Source: CAYPCH01 sp964409165 (GTDB lineage Bacteria; Bacillota; Clostridia; Acetivibrionales; Acetivibrionaceae). Taken from it: a DNA stretch of 33,756 bases. The notes under the pieces are model-generated. The model was not told the DNA's origin. It saw nothing but the letters and a program-made list of their open reading frames with translations, and did not search any database. The stretch lies in NCBI GenBank assembly GCA_964409165.1, contig CAYPCH010000029.1, positions 1-33,756 on the forward strand, given 5' to 3'. This document shows, piece by piece, positions 26,732 to 33,710 of the stretch. A program made the position numbers and the translations under genes. The number at the start of each line of letters is the position of its first letter. Position 1 is the stretch's first letter.

Positions 26732-27796
26732 ATGGTTGATATGAAAAAATATAATATCGGGGTTATTCCCGGAGATGGAACAGGACCGGAAGTTGTTGGT
26801 GAGTGTATCAAGGTTCTTAGAGCTGTAAGCAAAAAGTATGATTTTGATATGGATCTTGAGTACTTTGACTTTGGAGGGGAAAGATATTTAAAGACAGGCA
26901 AAGTACTGTCGGATAATGATATCGAAAAGGTAAGAACAAAGCAGGCGGTTTTATTGGGTGCCATAGGTCATCCTGATGTTGCTCCAGGTATACTTGAAAA
27001 GGGCATACTGTTAAAACTGCGTTTTGCACTTGACCAGTATATAAACTTAAGACCAGTAAAGCTTTATGATGGCGTTTATACACCATTAAAGGATAAAGGT
27101 GCAAATGAGATTGACTTTGTAGTTGTAAGAGAAAACACGGAAGGTCTTTATACAGGTGGTGGCGGATTCTTAAAGAAAGGCACTGCCGATGAGGTAGCCA
27201 TACAGGAGTCGATTAATACCCGTAAAGGCGTTGAAAGATGTATAAGATTTGCATTTGAATATACGAAAAAGAGAAATAAGGGCAAGAAACTTACGCTCTG
27301 CGGAAAGACCAATGTTCTAACCTTTGCCTTCGATCTGTGGGAAAGAACATTCTATGAAGTAGCAAAGGAATATCCTGATATTCAGACCGACTACTGCCAT
27401 GTTGATGCTACTTGTATGTGGATGGTTAAGAATCCCGAGTACTTTGATGTTATTGTTACCGATAACATGTTCGGTGACATAATCACAGACTTAGGAGCCG
27501 TTATACAGGGAGGAATGGGAATAGCTGCAGGTGGAAATATCAATCCTGAGGGAGTATCAATGTTTGAACCTATCGGGGGTTCAGCACCTAAATATACTGG
27601 AAAGAACGTTATTAATCCTCTTGCGGCAATAGCATCCGGGCAAATGATGCTTGAGCAGCTAGGAGAGGAAAAAGCTGCAACGGATATAGAGAATGCAATA
27701 ATGAAAGCTGTAAAGGATGATATAAAAGACCTTGGAGCAGGCAGAATGGGTTATGGTACCAGAGAAGTAGGAGACCTTATTGTAAGTTACCTGTAA
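26732..27796 (+). CDS. leuB: 3-isopropylmalate dehydrogenase (isocitrate/isopropylmalate dehydrogenase family)
   Basis: 354 residues of the beta-decarboxylating dehydrogenase family: N-terminal I-G-V-I-P-G-D-G-T-G-P-E-V, substrate-binding R-x-x-x-x-x-x-x-N-L-R-P, catalytic Tyr in E-N-T-E-G-L-Y, Lys in C-G-K-T-N-V-L, metal ligands in V-D-A-T...D-N-M-F-G-D-I-I-T-D, and the NAD loop E-P-I-G-G-S-A-P-K-Y-T-G-K. It oxidises and decarboxylates 3-isopropylmalate to the leucine precursor. The R-E-N-T-E-G form is the archaeal/isocitrate-like version rather than R-E-L-T-G-G of classic LeuB, so the call rests partly on linkage to leuCD. An isocitrate or homoisocitrate role is the alternative. AAAGGAGG precedes a possible TTG at 26732, and the ATG ten bases later (26741, MKKYN) is an equally good start. 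Confidence 0.85.
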   Translation: MVDMKKYNIGVIPGDGTGPEVVGECIKVLRAVSKKYDFDMDLEYFDFGGERYLKTGKVLSDNDIEKVRTKQAVLLGAIGHPDVAPGILEKGILLKLRFALDQYINLRPVKLYDGVYTPLKDKGANEIDFVVVRENTEGLYTGGGGFLKKGTADEVAIQESINTRKGVERCIRFAFEYTKKRNKGKKLTLCGKTNVLTFAFDLWERTFYEVAKEYPDIQTDYCHVDATCMWMVKNPEYFDVIVTDNMFGDIITDLGAVIQGGMGIAAGGNINPEGVSMFEPIGGSAPKYTGKNVINPLAAIASGQMMLEQLGEEKAATDIENAIMKAVKDDIKDLGAGRMGYGTREVGDLIVSYL

Positions 27797-28097
27797 GCGA
27801 CAGAATCAATAAGGCTGTTTTTTGAATAAAAGCTAAAGAGTATGTTAATAACCCAAATAGTATATATTAACCAATAATTATAACACAATAGTAAAGGGAG
27901 CCTAAAATAATTTAGGTTCCCTAAAAAGTTTACCACGATAAAAATAAAAATAAAGATAAAGATAAACCTACAAGTAAAAGGTTTAGCCTTCTTACCGTTA
28001 TATCGATTTCATATCACAAAATGGCACACACTAAAAATTGAACCATAGTATAAAATTTCTGCTATGTTCAACACAAGATAACAGGATTTTTTTAGGA
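27797..28097. other. Intergenic region with two hairpins
   Basis: There is no gene in this stretch. After leuB a stem GGGAGCCTAAA (27896-27906) with TTTAGGTTCCC (27911-27921) probably ends the leu transcript. An A-rich tract of near-hexamer repeats (about 27938-27965) follows, then the LexA-like gene's terminator. Confidence 0.5.
28033..28071 (-). terminator. Intrinsic terminator of the LexA-like gene
   Basis: Read on the minus strand, TTGAACATAG pairs with CTATGGTTCAA (one bulge) and is followed by TTTTT (complement of 28033-28037). It sits 27 bases after the stop codon. Confidence 0.7.
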
Positions 28098-28736
28098 TTA
28101 TTTGTATTGTGTAAATTTATATACAAGTTTTCCTATTATTTCTATTTCGTTAATGTTAAATATTTCTTTGTCAAAAATATCACTATCAGCCTTCAGGATA
28201 ACATTGTTTTCATTTTCATGTTTTTCGTAATATCTTAACAATACATGCCTATCATACATTACAAGAACAATATCTCCATTCCTCAACTCAGCTTCCATAT
28301 CGATTATAAGAGTATCTTCATAACCTATTCCGCTGTCAAGAAGACTGTTGTCAGGACAATTTATTATGAAACAATTGCTCTTTGAATCAACCAAATGAGA
28401 GGGTAGTGGATAGTACTTTGTTACATTGTACAGGTTAAACAGATCATCAATATTACGTTTGCTAATTTTATTGATTTTAGGCAAATATGTGTGTTCTGCA
28501 TATTTTGAATCAGTTGATACAAGTTGTATGGATCTTGCCATACCAAGCTGCCTTTTTATTACACCTTTTTGTTCGAGTCTGTTTAAAATTCCCTGTACCG
28601 CACCCGGTGTTTTTTCCCCGACCATTATGCCTATTTCTCTCACAGTCGGAGGGATGCCTTTTGATTTAATAAACGCCTCTATGGCTGAATACACCTTTTT
28701 TTGTTTGGATGTTAAAAAATTAAAATCGGTAGACAT
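28098..28736 (-). CDS. LexA-like repressor lacking self-cleavage residues
   Basis: 212 residues. The N-terminal winged helix-turn-helix (about 8-72) is a clear LexA DNA-binding domain: L-T-S-K-Q-K-K-V-Y-S-A-I-E-A-F-I, then G-I-P-P-T-V-R-E-I-G-I-M-V-G. The C-terminal half (about 108-205) follows the S24 peptidase fold with Y-Y-P-L-P, a Ser at 131 (C-P-D-N-S-L-L-D-S-G-I) and R-N-G-D-I-V-L-V. The catalytic Lys expected in the V-K-R block is missing (Leu-Leu-Arg at 166-168), and no Ala-Gly or Cys-Gly scissile pair is visible between about 73 and 107. It therefore may not autocleave on RecA activation and may answer to another signal. AAGGAC is eight bases before ATG 28736. Two copies of palindrome A lie just upstream, the nearer 45 bases from the start, possibly as operators. 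Confidence 0.8.
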   Translation of the reverse strand: MSTDFNFLTSKQKKVYSAIEAFIKSKGIPPTVREIGIMVGEKTPGAVQGILNRLEQKGVIKRQLGMARSIQLVSTDSKYAEHTYLPKINKISKRNIDDLFNLYNVTKYYPLPSHLVDSKSNCFIINCPDNSLLDSGIGYEDTLIIDMEAELRNGDIVLVMYDRHVLLRYYEKHENENNVILKADSDIFDKEIFNINEIEIIGKLVYKFTQYK

Positions 28737-28774
28737 TTTGACCCGTCCTTTTGTATTATTATTTAAAAAACTAC

Positions 28775-28816
28775 TACTATATTGAATGCGATAAAGATTT
28801 TACATCGCACTTCAAT
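28775..28816 (+). repeat. Palindrome A, copy 1, upstream of LexA-like gene
   Basis: The 36-base core 28781-28816 has arms ATTGAATGCGAT and ATCGCACTTCAAT (one bulged base) around AAAGATTTTAC. With the preceding TACTAT (28775-28780) it matches the end of the leuC-upstream element over 16 bases. It is identical to copy 2 over all 36 bases. Confidence 0.8.
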
Positions 28817-28828
28817 TTCCTTAATATA

Positions 28829-28872
28829 AATCACGAAAATTAGTTTTTCAATGCAGAGCCATTTTCGTGATT
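28829..28872. repeat. Palindrome B, copy 1
   Basis: Perfect 12-base arms AATCACGAAAAT (28829-28840) and ATTTTCGTGATT (28861-28872) around 20 bases. It sits between the two A copies. A related copy is at 29704-29756 and a single arm occurs in the leuC leader. Confidence 0.75.
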
Positions 28873-28879
28873 AAGATAT

Positions 28880-28915
28880 ATTGAATGCGATAAAGATTTT
28901 ACATCGCACTTCAAT
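28880..28915 (+). repeat. Palindrome A, copy 2, upstream of LexA-like gene
   Basis: Identical in all 36 bases and orientation to 28781-28816. The two copies start 99 bases apart. Confidence 0.8.
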
Positions 28916-29247
28916 ATGTGTTTGTTTTAGCAATTTACATAAAACATCAGTGTATAGTTTAGCAAATATATTATTTTTTTTCAACTTTAATTAATAGAAA
29001 TAATGTTAATATAATGTATCAAGCTATTATCATATGTTTACAAAACATAAAAATAATATGAATGCAAAAACATTCTTGTGGTAAAGATAACCTTAGTGGG
29101 GAAATTCTGGGATAAATAAAGTAAAGCTACAAAAAAAGGTTTAGATGAATTGTAGGTTGATGTTAGTATGAATATCAAATTTAAAATATGTAAATACTTA
29201 GATGTGTTGAATTCAAATACTAATTGATTTATAAGGGATTATAACCG
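28916..29247. other. AT-rich intergenic stretch without a gene
   Basis: I see no ORF with a ribosome site and no clear hairpin here. It separates the A/B repeats from element C copy 2. Confidence 0.5.
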
Positions 29248-29374
29248 AACTTTCCCACAGTGCTTATGGGCTTTTTGTCGCTAACGCAGAATTGCTCACC
29301 GTGGTCAAAAAGTAAACTTTTTGCCTTTAACTTGTGAGTAACCATAGCCTGAAAATACTATAAATGGGAAAGCT
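29248..29374 (-). repeat. Palindromic element C, copy 2 (inverted relative to copy 1)
   Basis: A 127-base element with ends AACTTTCCCA (29248-29257) and TGGGAAAGCT (29365-29374). It shares with copy 1 the blocks AAATACTATAAATGGGAAAG, CAAAAAGT/ACTTTTTG and GCTCACCG. It lies 41 bases before the small membrane-protein gene and may contribute to its promoter or leader. Confidence 0.75.
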
Positions 29375-29415
29375 AAGATTATAAGTAAACGTAAATTTAT
29401 GAAAGAGGTGATGTT

Positions 29416-29676
29416 ATGAGTCAATTTAATATCGGCAGAAGGGTTAAAGGCAGTACTATTGCTTTGATGGTAATAGGTTGGATTTCAGCTGTACTATCAT
29501 TGTTTGCCTACCCGTTTATTTTTGGAGTTGTGGGTGTAATTATGGGAATTATGGCTACGAAATCCGGTAGCAGAGCAGGTTTAAGCTTAATTGTAACAAG
29601 TATAATCCTTATGGGAATTGGTCTGATTTTTAGTGGTGTCATAATGAATTACACAACACATTTCCTAGGATTATAG
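29416..29676 (+). CDS. Small DUF4190-like membrane protein
   Basis: 86 residues. A short basic N-terminus (NIGRRVKGS) is followed by two or three hydrophobic helices (about 12-30, 32-48, 54-78). A Gly-rich G-V-V-G-V-I-M-G-I-M-A motif and K-S-G-S-R-A-G-L-S sit between helices, as in DUF4190-type proteins. Function is unknown. AAAGAGGTGATGTT precedes ATG 29416. Repeat element C lies immediately upstream and a terminator hairpin follows at 29814-29844. Confidence 0.7.
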   Translation: MSQFNIGRRVKGSTIALMVIGWISAVLSLFAYPFIFGVVGVIMGIMATKSGSRAGLSLIVTSIILMGIGLIFSGVIMNYTTHFLGL

Positions 29677-29703
29677 TTTTATATTTTACTCATTCCTTAA
29701 TGC

Positions 29704-29756
29704 AATATTACGAAAACCAATTTTTTTAATTTAGAATCATTTTCGTGATTAATATG
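29704..29756. repeat. Palindrome B, copy 2
   Basis: Imperfect arms AATATTACGAAAA (29704-29716) and TTTTCGTGATTAATATG (29740-29756). It is the same family as 28829-28872 but without an A core beside it. Confidence 0.55.
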
Positions 29757-29813
29757 CTTAAGAGTTGCCGGCAATTCAAAATTGTGGAATAAACGCAGAG
29801 ACCTATAAATAGG

Positions 29814-29847
29814 GGCTGTCTCAGGCTTGTTATAAGAGACAGCCTTT
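29814..29847 (+). terminator. Terminator after the small membrane-protein gene
   Basis: GGCTGTCTC (29814-29822) pairs perfectly with GAGACAGCC (29836-29844), followed by TTT. Confidence 0.65.
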
Positions 29848-29870
29848 ATCAGACACCTTTGAATGAAATA

Positions 29871-29936
29871 AAAATCTTCGGGACATCGAGTCCCAAAGAT
29901 TTTTGCTGGATTTCCTTTCAGGAAATGACCCTAATA
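29871..29936 (+). repeat. Double-hairpin repeat D, copy 1 (3' side of scaffoldin gene)
   Basis: The first hairpin is AAAATCTT + C + GGGAC, loop ATCGA, GTCCC + A + AAGATTTT. The second is ATTTCCT, loop TTC, AGGAAAT. It is an inverted partner of 32870-32934. Confidence 0.75.
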
Positions 29937-29946
29937 AAAGAGACAA

Positions 29947-29975
29947 AATTGAGTACCCTTGACGGGTACTCAATT
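29947..29975. terminator. Terminator hairpin after the scaffoldin gene
   Basis: Perfect 12-base stem AATTGAGTACCC (29947-29958) and GGGTACTCAATT (29964-29975) around TTGAC. On the minus strand it is about 40 bases past the scaffoldin stop and is followed by TTTTG. It may work in both directions. Confidence 0.7.
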
Positions 29976-30014
29976 TATTGTGAAATGCCCCATTTTTGAA
30001 TAAAAACTTACTGA

Positions 30015-32806
30015 TTAGAACATATTGAAGAAGCTAAACCGATCTTTGTGGGACGATTTTTTAATGTTTATTACTTTTTCGCCCAAATCAGTTTGATCTC
30101 CGTTTTTATTTGTTACACGCAATTTGATTATATGCTTGCCCGTGGAATACTTGGATGTATCAAGGCTGTAAAAGAAGCCTGATTTTTTGGTTTTATACTC
30201 AGGGTATCTCCAGTAAATATCATGCCTTGTAACACCATAATTTGCTTTTCCTGCTACTTTGCCATCTACAAGTATTTCAACTTTTGAAATTTCTTTTGAA
30301 TCAAGAACCCATCCCATAATTAACAATTTTCCGTTAACAGTAGAATTTCCTTTTGGTGAATCAATATATCCTTTTGCTGGAAGGTCTGCTTTTTTTGCTT
30401 TTATATTTATCTGCCCCTCTGTAAAATTTGCAGGTATAGGTTTGAGGTCAAAGTCTCCGAAAGAAAAATCATTTATCTGTGTTATTTGTGTTGTTCCTAA
30501 GGGTGCATCTTTTTTAATCTTTAAGCTTATTACTGCAAAATTACCGTCTTCTGTTATCAATCCACGACCAGATACAGTTTCGTCAATATACAGCATGACT
30601 ATTTCAGATTTCAAATTTAGATTATACGAAAAGTTTTTGTTTGGATTTATTACTATATTTCCCGGTTTTATTGCTGTGACTTCAAATATATCCGTATCAA
30701 AAGAAAGGCTGAAATCACAACATATAAGTCCCTCTGAAGGTACATTAACAAATCGGACGGGTACTTTTATAATATCTCCCGGTCTACCTTCTTCAGTACC
30801 TATTTCCACATTTAACACGGGGGTTGGCTTAGGAGCAGCCGGTGTAGAAGAAGGTGTCGGAAAAGGAGTAACCGGCTCAGGTATAAGCGTAGGCTCAGGT
30901 GTAGGTGTCGGTTCAGGTGTAAGCGTCGGTTCAGGTGTAGGTGTCGGTTCAGGTGTAGGTGTCGGTTCAGGTGTAGGTGTCGGTTCAGGTGTAAGTGTCG
31001 GTTCTGGTATAAGCGTAGGCTCGGGTGTAAGTGTAGGTGTAGGTACATCGGATGCTTGTACGATTACAGTGCCGTTTATAAAGGATACAGGTATATTTAT
31101 TAAGTCATAGTCTGCGAAGCAATAATCTTTATTATATAAGTAATTAAACTGTTCTATTTCGGTAGTAGAGTTATAACTTGCAGTTTCCTTTATTTTAATG
31201 CTTATTTCTGCGAATACTCCATCCTCTGTTATTCTTTCCAGCCCAATTCCGGTTTCGTCAAAAAATGCAATTGTTACAAAACTTTTCCTTTCCAATGAAT
31301 AGTCGAATATTTGAGAATCATCGTTTTTATGTACGATGTAATGGAAGGACTCTTTAGGACTTTTAATAATCTTTCCTGCCAACACTTCTATTATTTCCAA
31401 CAAATTTGAATCATAAGATAGTTTGAAATCACAGTTATTAACTCCGGTTGATGGCACATTGACAAACCTGATTGGTACTTTTACAGTGTCTCCCGGTATG
31501 CCTTTTACTGTGCCTATTTCCACTTTGAATTCGTCCATGGGTATTTCAAAAGGTGATGGTGTAGGAGTTGAAGTAGGTGTTGAAGTAATTGTGGGTGTTG
31601 AAGTAATTGTNNNNNNNNNNNNNNNNNNNNNNNNNNNNNNNNNNNNNNNNNNNNNNNNNNNNNNNNNNNNNNNNNNNNNNNNNNNNNNNNNNNNNNNNNN
31701 NNNNNNNNNNATGGTGTAGGAGTTGAAGTAGGTGTTGAAGTAATTGTGGGTGTTGAAGTAATTGTAGGTGTAGGAGTAGGAGTTGGAGTTGGAGTGTATG
31801 GAAGATCATCTGAAGGAATTACAGTAACAACTCCGTTTTTAATACTTGTAGGTATTGAATTAAAGTCGTAGTTTCCAAAACAAATAGAACCTTTAGGAGC
31901 AATTTCAAGTATGCTTACCGCTTGTGCATATGGTTTTATTTTGAATCTCATAACGGCAAACTCTCCACTTTCCGTTATTAATTCTTTGCCTAACTGTTCT
32001 TCATCAACATAGAATAAGCAAACAGAGCCGACTTTATCATGGTAGTCTAGATTTACATCCGGGTTTTTAGTTATGGCACCCGCTTTTATTTCAATAAACT
32101 CAAGTGCTTTTGAATCATAAGATATTGTAAAATCACAGTTATTTATTCCTGAAGAAGGTACGTTTGCGAAATTAATGCTCACATCCACAATATCTCCAGG
32201 TTTGCCTTCAGTAGATTTAATTTCTAACTGTATTGGCTGTTTGTAGATGACAAAATTTACTCCACCTACTAGACCATACCAAGGTATGTATGTCAGGTTG
32301 TTACTCCCAAAGGTGCCATTTGACCCTATGGATAGGGTGCTATAATCGGATATTTCGTTAGAATATTGCGGTTTATTATCTTTTATTTTAAACAGGATAT
32401 TTGTGAATGCACCATTTTGCTTGATTGAGTACTCTCCTGTTCCTGTTGATTCACAGTATAGAAAGTATATTGCTCCTTCTTCCGAAATAACATTACTGTC
32501 GAAACTGTTTGAAGGGTCTTCAACAATTGTTCCCGGCAATACGCTTACAACTTCTAAACGACTTGAATCATAACGCAGTTTGAAGTCACAGTTAAGTATT
32601 CCCGAAGAGGGTACATTGGAAAAATCAATTGGTATCATTACTACGTCTCCAGGATTTCCATCCACTTTGCCTACTGTTAATTTGAGTGTAGATTGTTCAT
32701 CTGTGGTTAATGGCTGCTCATAAGCAAATGACAATGATGCCATTGATAATATCATACACAGCATCACAAAGACACTTACAACTGACCTTAATGATTTCAT
32801 ATACAT
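30015..32806 (-). CDS. Secreted four-cohesin (type I) scaffoldin, interrupted by an assembly gap
   Basis: The gene is broken by 100 N at 31611-31710. Collapsing the identical 55-base contig ends restores one frame of 878 residues (see findings). Numbered on that model: signal peptide 1-28 (cleavage after SFA); cohesins at about 41-187, 192-332, 374-533 and 612-752; Pro/Thr linkers at 336-371 and 534-611; an Ig-like module at about 759-868 (G-Y-I-D-S-P-K-G...G-W-V-L-D-S-K-E-I). Cohesins bind dockerins of cellulosomal enzymes. The conserved G-D-x-V-x-V-P-I-x-F-x-N-V-P-S-x-G and N-C-D-F-x-L-x-Y-D blocks are type I-like. Cohesin 3 has a short insertion around H-K-N-D-D-S-Q. No dockerin, CBM or SLH is seen, so it is probably a cell-free scaffold unless the Ig module binds the wall. 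AAAAGGGGGA precedes ATG 32806. Inverted D repeats flank the gene. Confidence 0.88.
30874..31035 (-). repeat. Nine 18-base tandem repeats encoding a Thr-Pro-Glu-Pro linker
   Basis: Nine consecutive 18-base units (type GGTTCAGGTGTAGGTGTC on the plus strand) encode repeated P-T-x-T/I-P-E in the linker before cohesin 4. Such coding minisatellites change copy number easily. Confidence 0.9.
31611..31710. other. Assembly gap of 100 N
   Basis: Exactly 100 N inside the linker repeat between cohesins 2 and 3. The flanks 31556-31610 and 31711-31765 are identical over 55 bases, so the gap size is arbitrary and the flanks are probably the same sequence. Confidence 0.95.
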
Positions 32807-32840
32807 TTCTAAATCCCCCTTTTAATAAGAAAGTTATATA

Positions 32841-32862
32841 TGAAAAGGTATAGACCTTTTCA
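32841..32862. promoter_or_regulatory. 22-base palindrome, possible operator of the scaffoldin gene
   Basis: Perfect arms TGAAAAGGT (32841-32849) and ACCTTTTCA (32854-32862) around ATAG. It lies 35-56 bases before the start codon, in the predicted leader. Confidence 0.45.
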
Positions 32863-32869
32863 ATACTGA

Positions 32870-32934
32870 TTAGGGCCATTTCCTGAAAGGAAATCCGGCA
32901 AAAAGCGAGGGACTCGATGTCCCGAAGCTTTTTA
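32870..32934 (-). repeat. Double-hairpin repeat D, copy 2 (5' side of scaffoldin gene)
   Basis: The inverse of 29871-29936. On the minus strand the first stem is AAAAAGC/GCTTTTT around the conserved GGGAC ATCGA GTCCC, then ATTTCCT TTC AGGAAAT. Both hairpins are kept although stem bases differ from copy 1. Confidence 0.75.
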
Positions 32935-33052
32935 GTAATACAAAAAAGCTATATAAAAGTATATCAATTCCTGCAATTATTTACCAAATACTAATAGTGC
33001 ATAATATAATGCATAATAATATTTTGCAATAATTACCAAGTATTTCTATATT

Positions 33053-33082
33053 TATATAGCTATTTTATAACATTGGTGTCAA
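33053..33082 (-). promoter_or_regulatory. Sigma-A promoter candidate of the scaffoldin gene
   Basis: On the minus strand, TTGACA (33077-33082), an 18-base spacer and TATATA (33053-33058). Transcription would start near 33046, giving a leader of about 240 bases that contains repeat D and the palindrome. Confidence 0.4.
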
Positions 33083-33156
33083 TTTGTAAATACAGATATA
33101 AAAGTATAAAAAGGCAGTAACATTAGCGATTAGTGTAATAAAGGATAAGTAAAATA

Positions 33157-33522
33157 TTATTTGCCTGTTTCTCCTTTTTCCGCTGTTTCTCCAGTTTCCC
33201 GACTACCTATAAGCATATTTTTATCTATGGTGGGTTCGTCTATAAATATTTTCGGGTCTATGTTCTTTCCTTCTATAACAATTAGCGGAAATTGAGGAAT
33301 ATTGAATGCCGATTCACTCGTCAATCCTTCGGGGTTAAAAGGCGGCAGAGTTTTCATATCAGGTTCAGTTGCTTTGCTATCGGGTACTGTATAATAAACA
33401 GATGCGGGTTTAATAATTGCTGAAACTTTATATGTATTGGTTAAAGTCTGTGAATGCCCCGTAGCTGAAGTTATGGATATTACAAAAGACGATACCAAAA
33501 GTAGTTTTAATATTTTTTTCAT
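33157..33522 (-). CDS. Small secreted protein of unknown function
   Basis: 121 residues. The N-terminus is a signal peptide (M-K-K-I-L-K, then L-L-L-V-S-S-F-V-I-S-I, cleavage probably near T-G-H-S-Q). The mature part is polar, Pro-rich and lacks Cys, with I-V-I-E-G-K-N-I-D-P-K-I and a Glu/Gly/Thr-rich tail (R-E-T-G-E-T-A-E-K-G-E-T-G-K). I recognise no family. ATG 33522 has AAAGGAGG ten bases upstream, so I reject the longer frame from 33582. It lies upstream of the scaffoldin on the same strand, with 350 bases and a promoter between them. Confidence 0.7.
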   Translation of the reverse strand: MKKILKLLLVSSFVISITSATGHSQTLTNTYKVSAIIKPASVYYTVPDSKATEPDMKTLPPFNPEGLTSESAFNIPQFPLIVIEGKNIDPKIFIDEPTIDKNMLIGSRETGETAEKGETGK

Positions 33523-33710
33523 GCTGTAATAGCCTCCTTTATTTGTATATTGGAGCAGAGTGTAATTTTTTATAGCTTTCAATTGGTATTAGACGTAAAC
33601 AAATTATTTTAAGTTCCACTAAAATTCAATGAATTGGTTTTATTTTTTTTATTATATGCAGTATAATAGATAGGAAAGTCATAAATACAGTGATTTACTT
33701 GTATATAACT

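Larger units (their letters stand above)
32807..33156 (-). promoter_or_regulatory. Upstream region of the scaffoldin gene
   Basis: There is no gene here. Reading toward the scaffoldin it holds a sigma-A-like promoter (33053-33082), AT-rich DNA with two TGCATAATA-like repeats, repeat D copy 2, and a 22-base perfect palindrome 35 bases before the start. Confidence 0.5.

Noticed and set aside
30874..31035. Regular short repeats that could suggest a CRISPR array
   Set aside because: The units are contiguous 18-mers with no spacers and encode an in-frame protein linker; no cas genes are present.
30259..31110. 283-residue plus-strand ORF with Gly-Val-Ser-Val-Gly repeats
   Set aside because: It is the antisense of the scaffoldin gene; the repeats are the reverse of the Thr-Pro-Glu-Pro linker.
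31423..31719. Plus-strand ORF running through the N gap
   Set aside because: It is antisense of the scaffoldin linker and depends on translated N.
29871..32934. Inverted D repeats as ends of a composite transposon carrying the scaffoldin
   Set aside because: No transposase or terminal IS structure is present, the repeats are only ~65 bases with internal hairpins, and no target duplication was seen.
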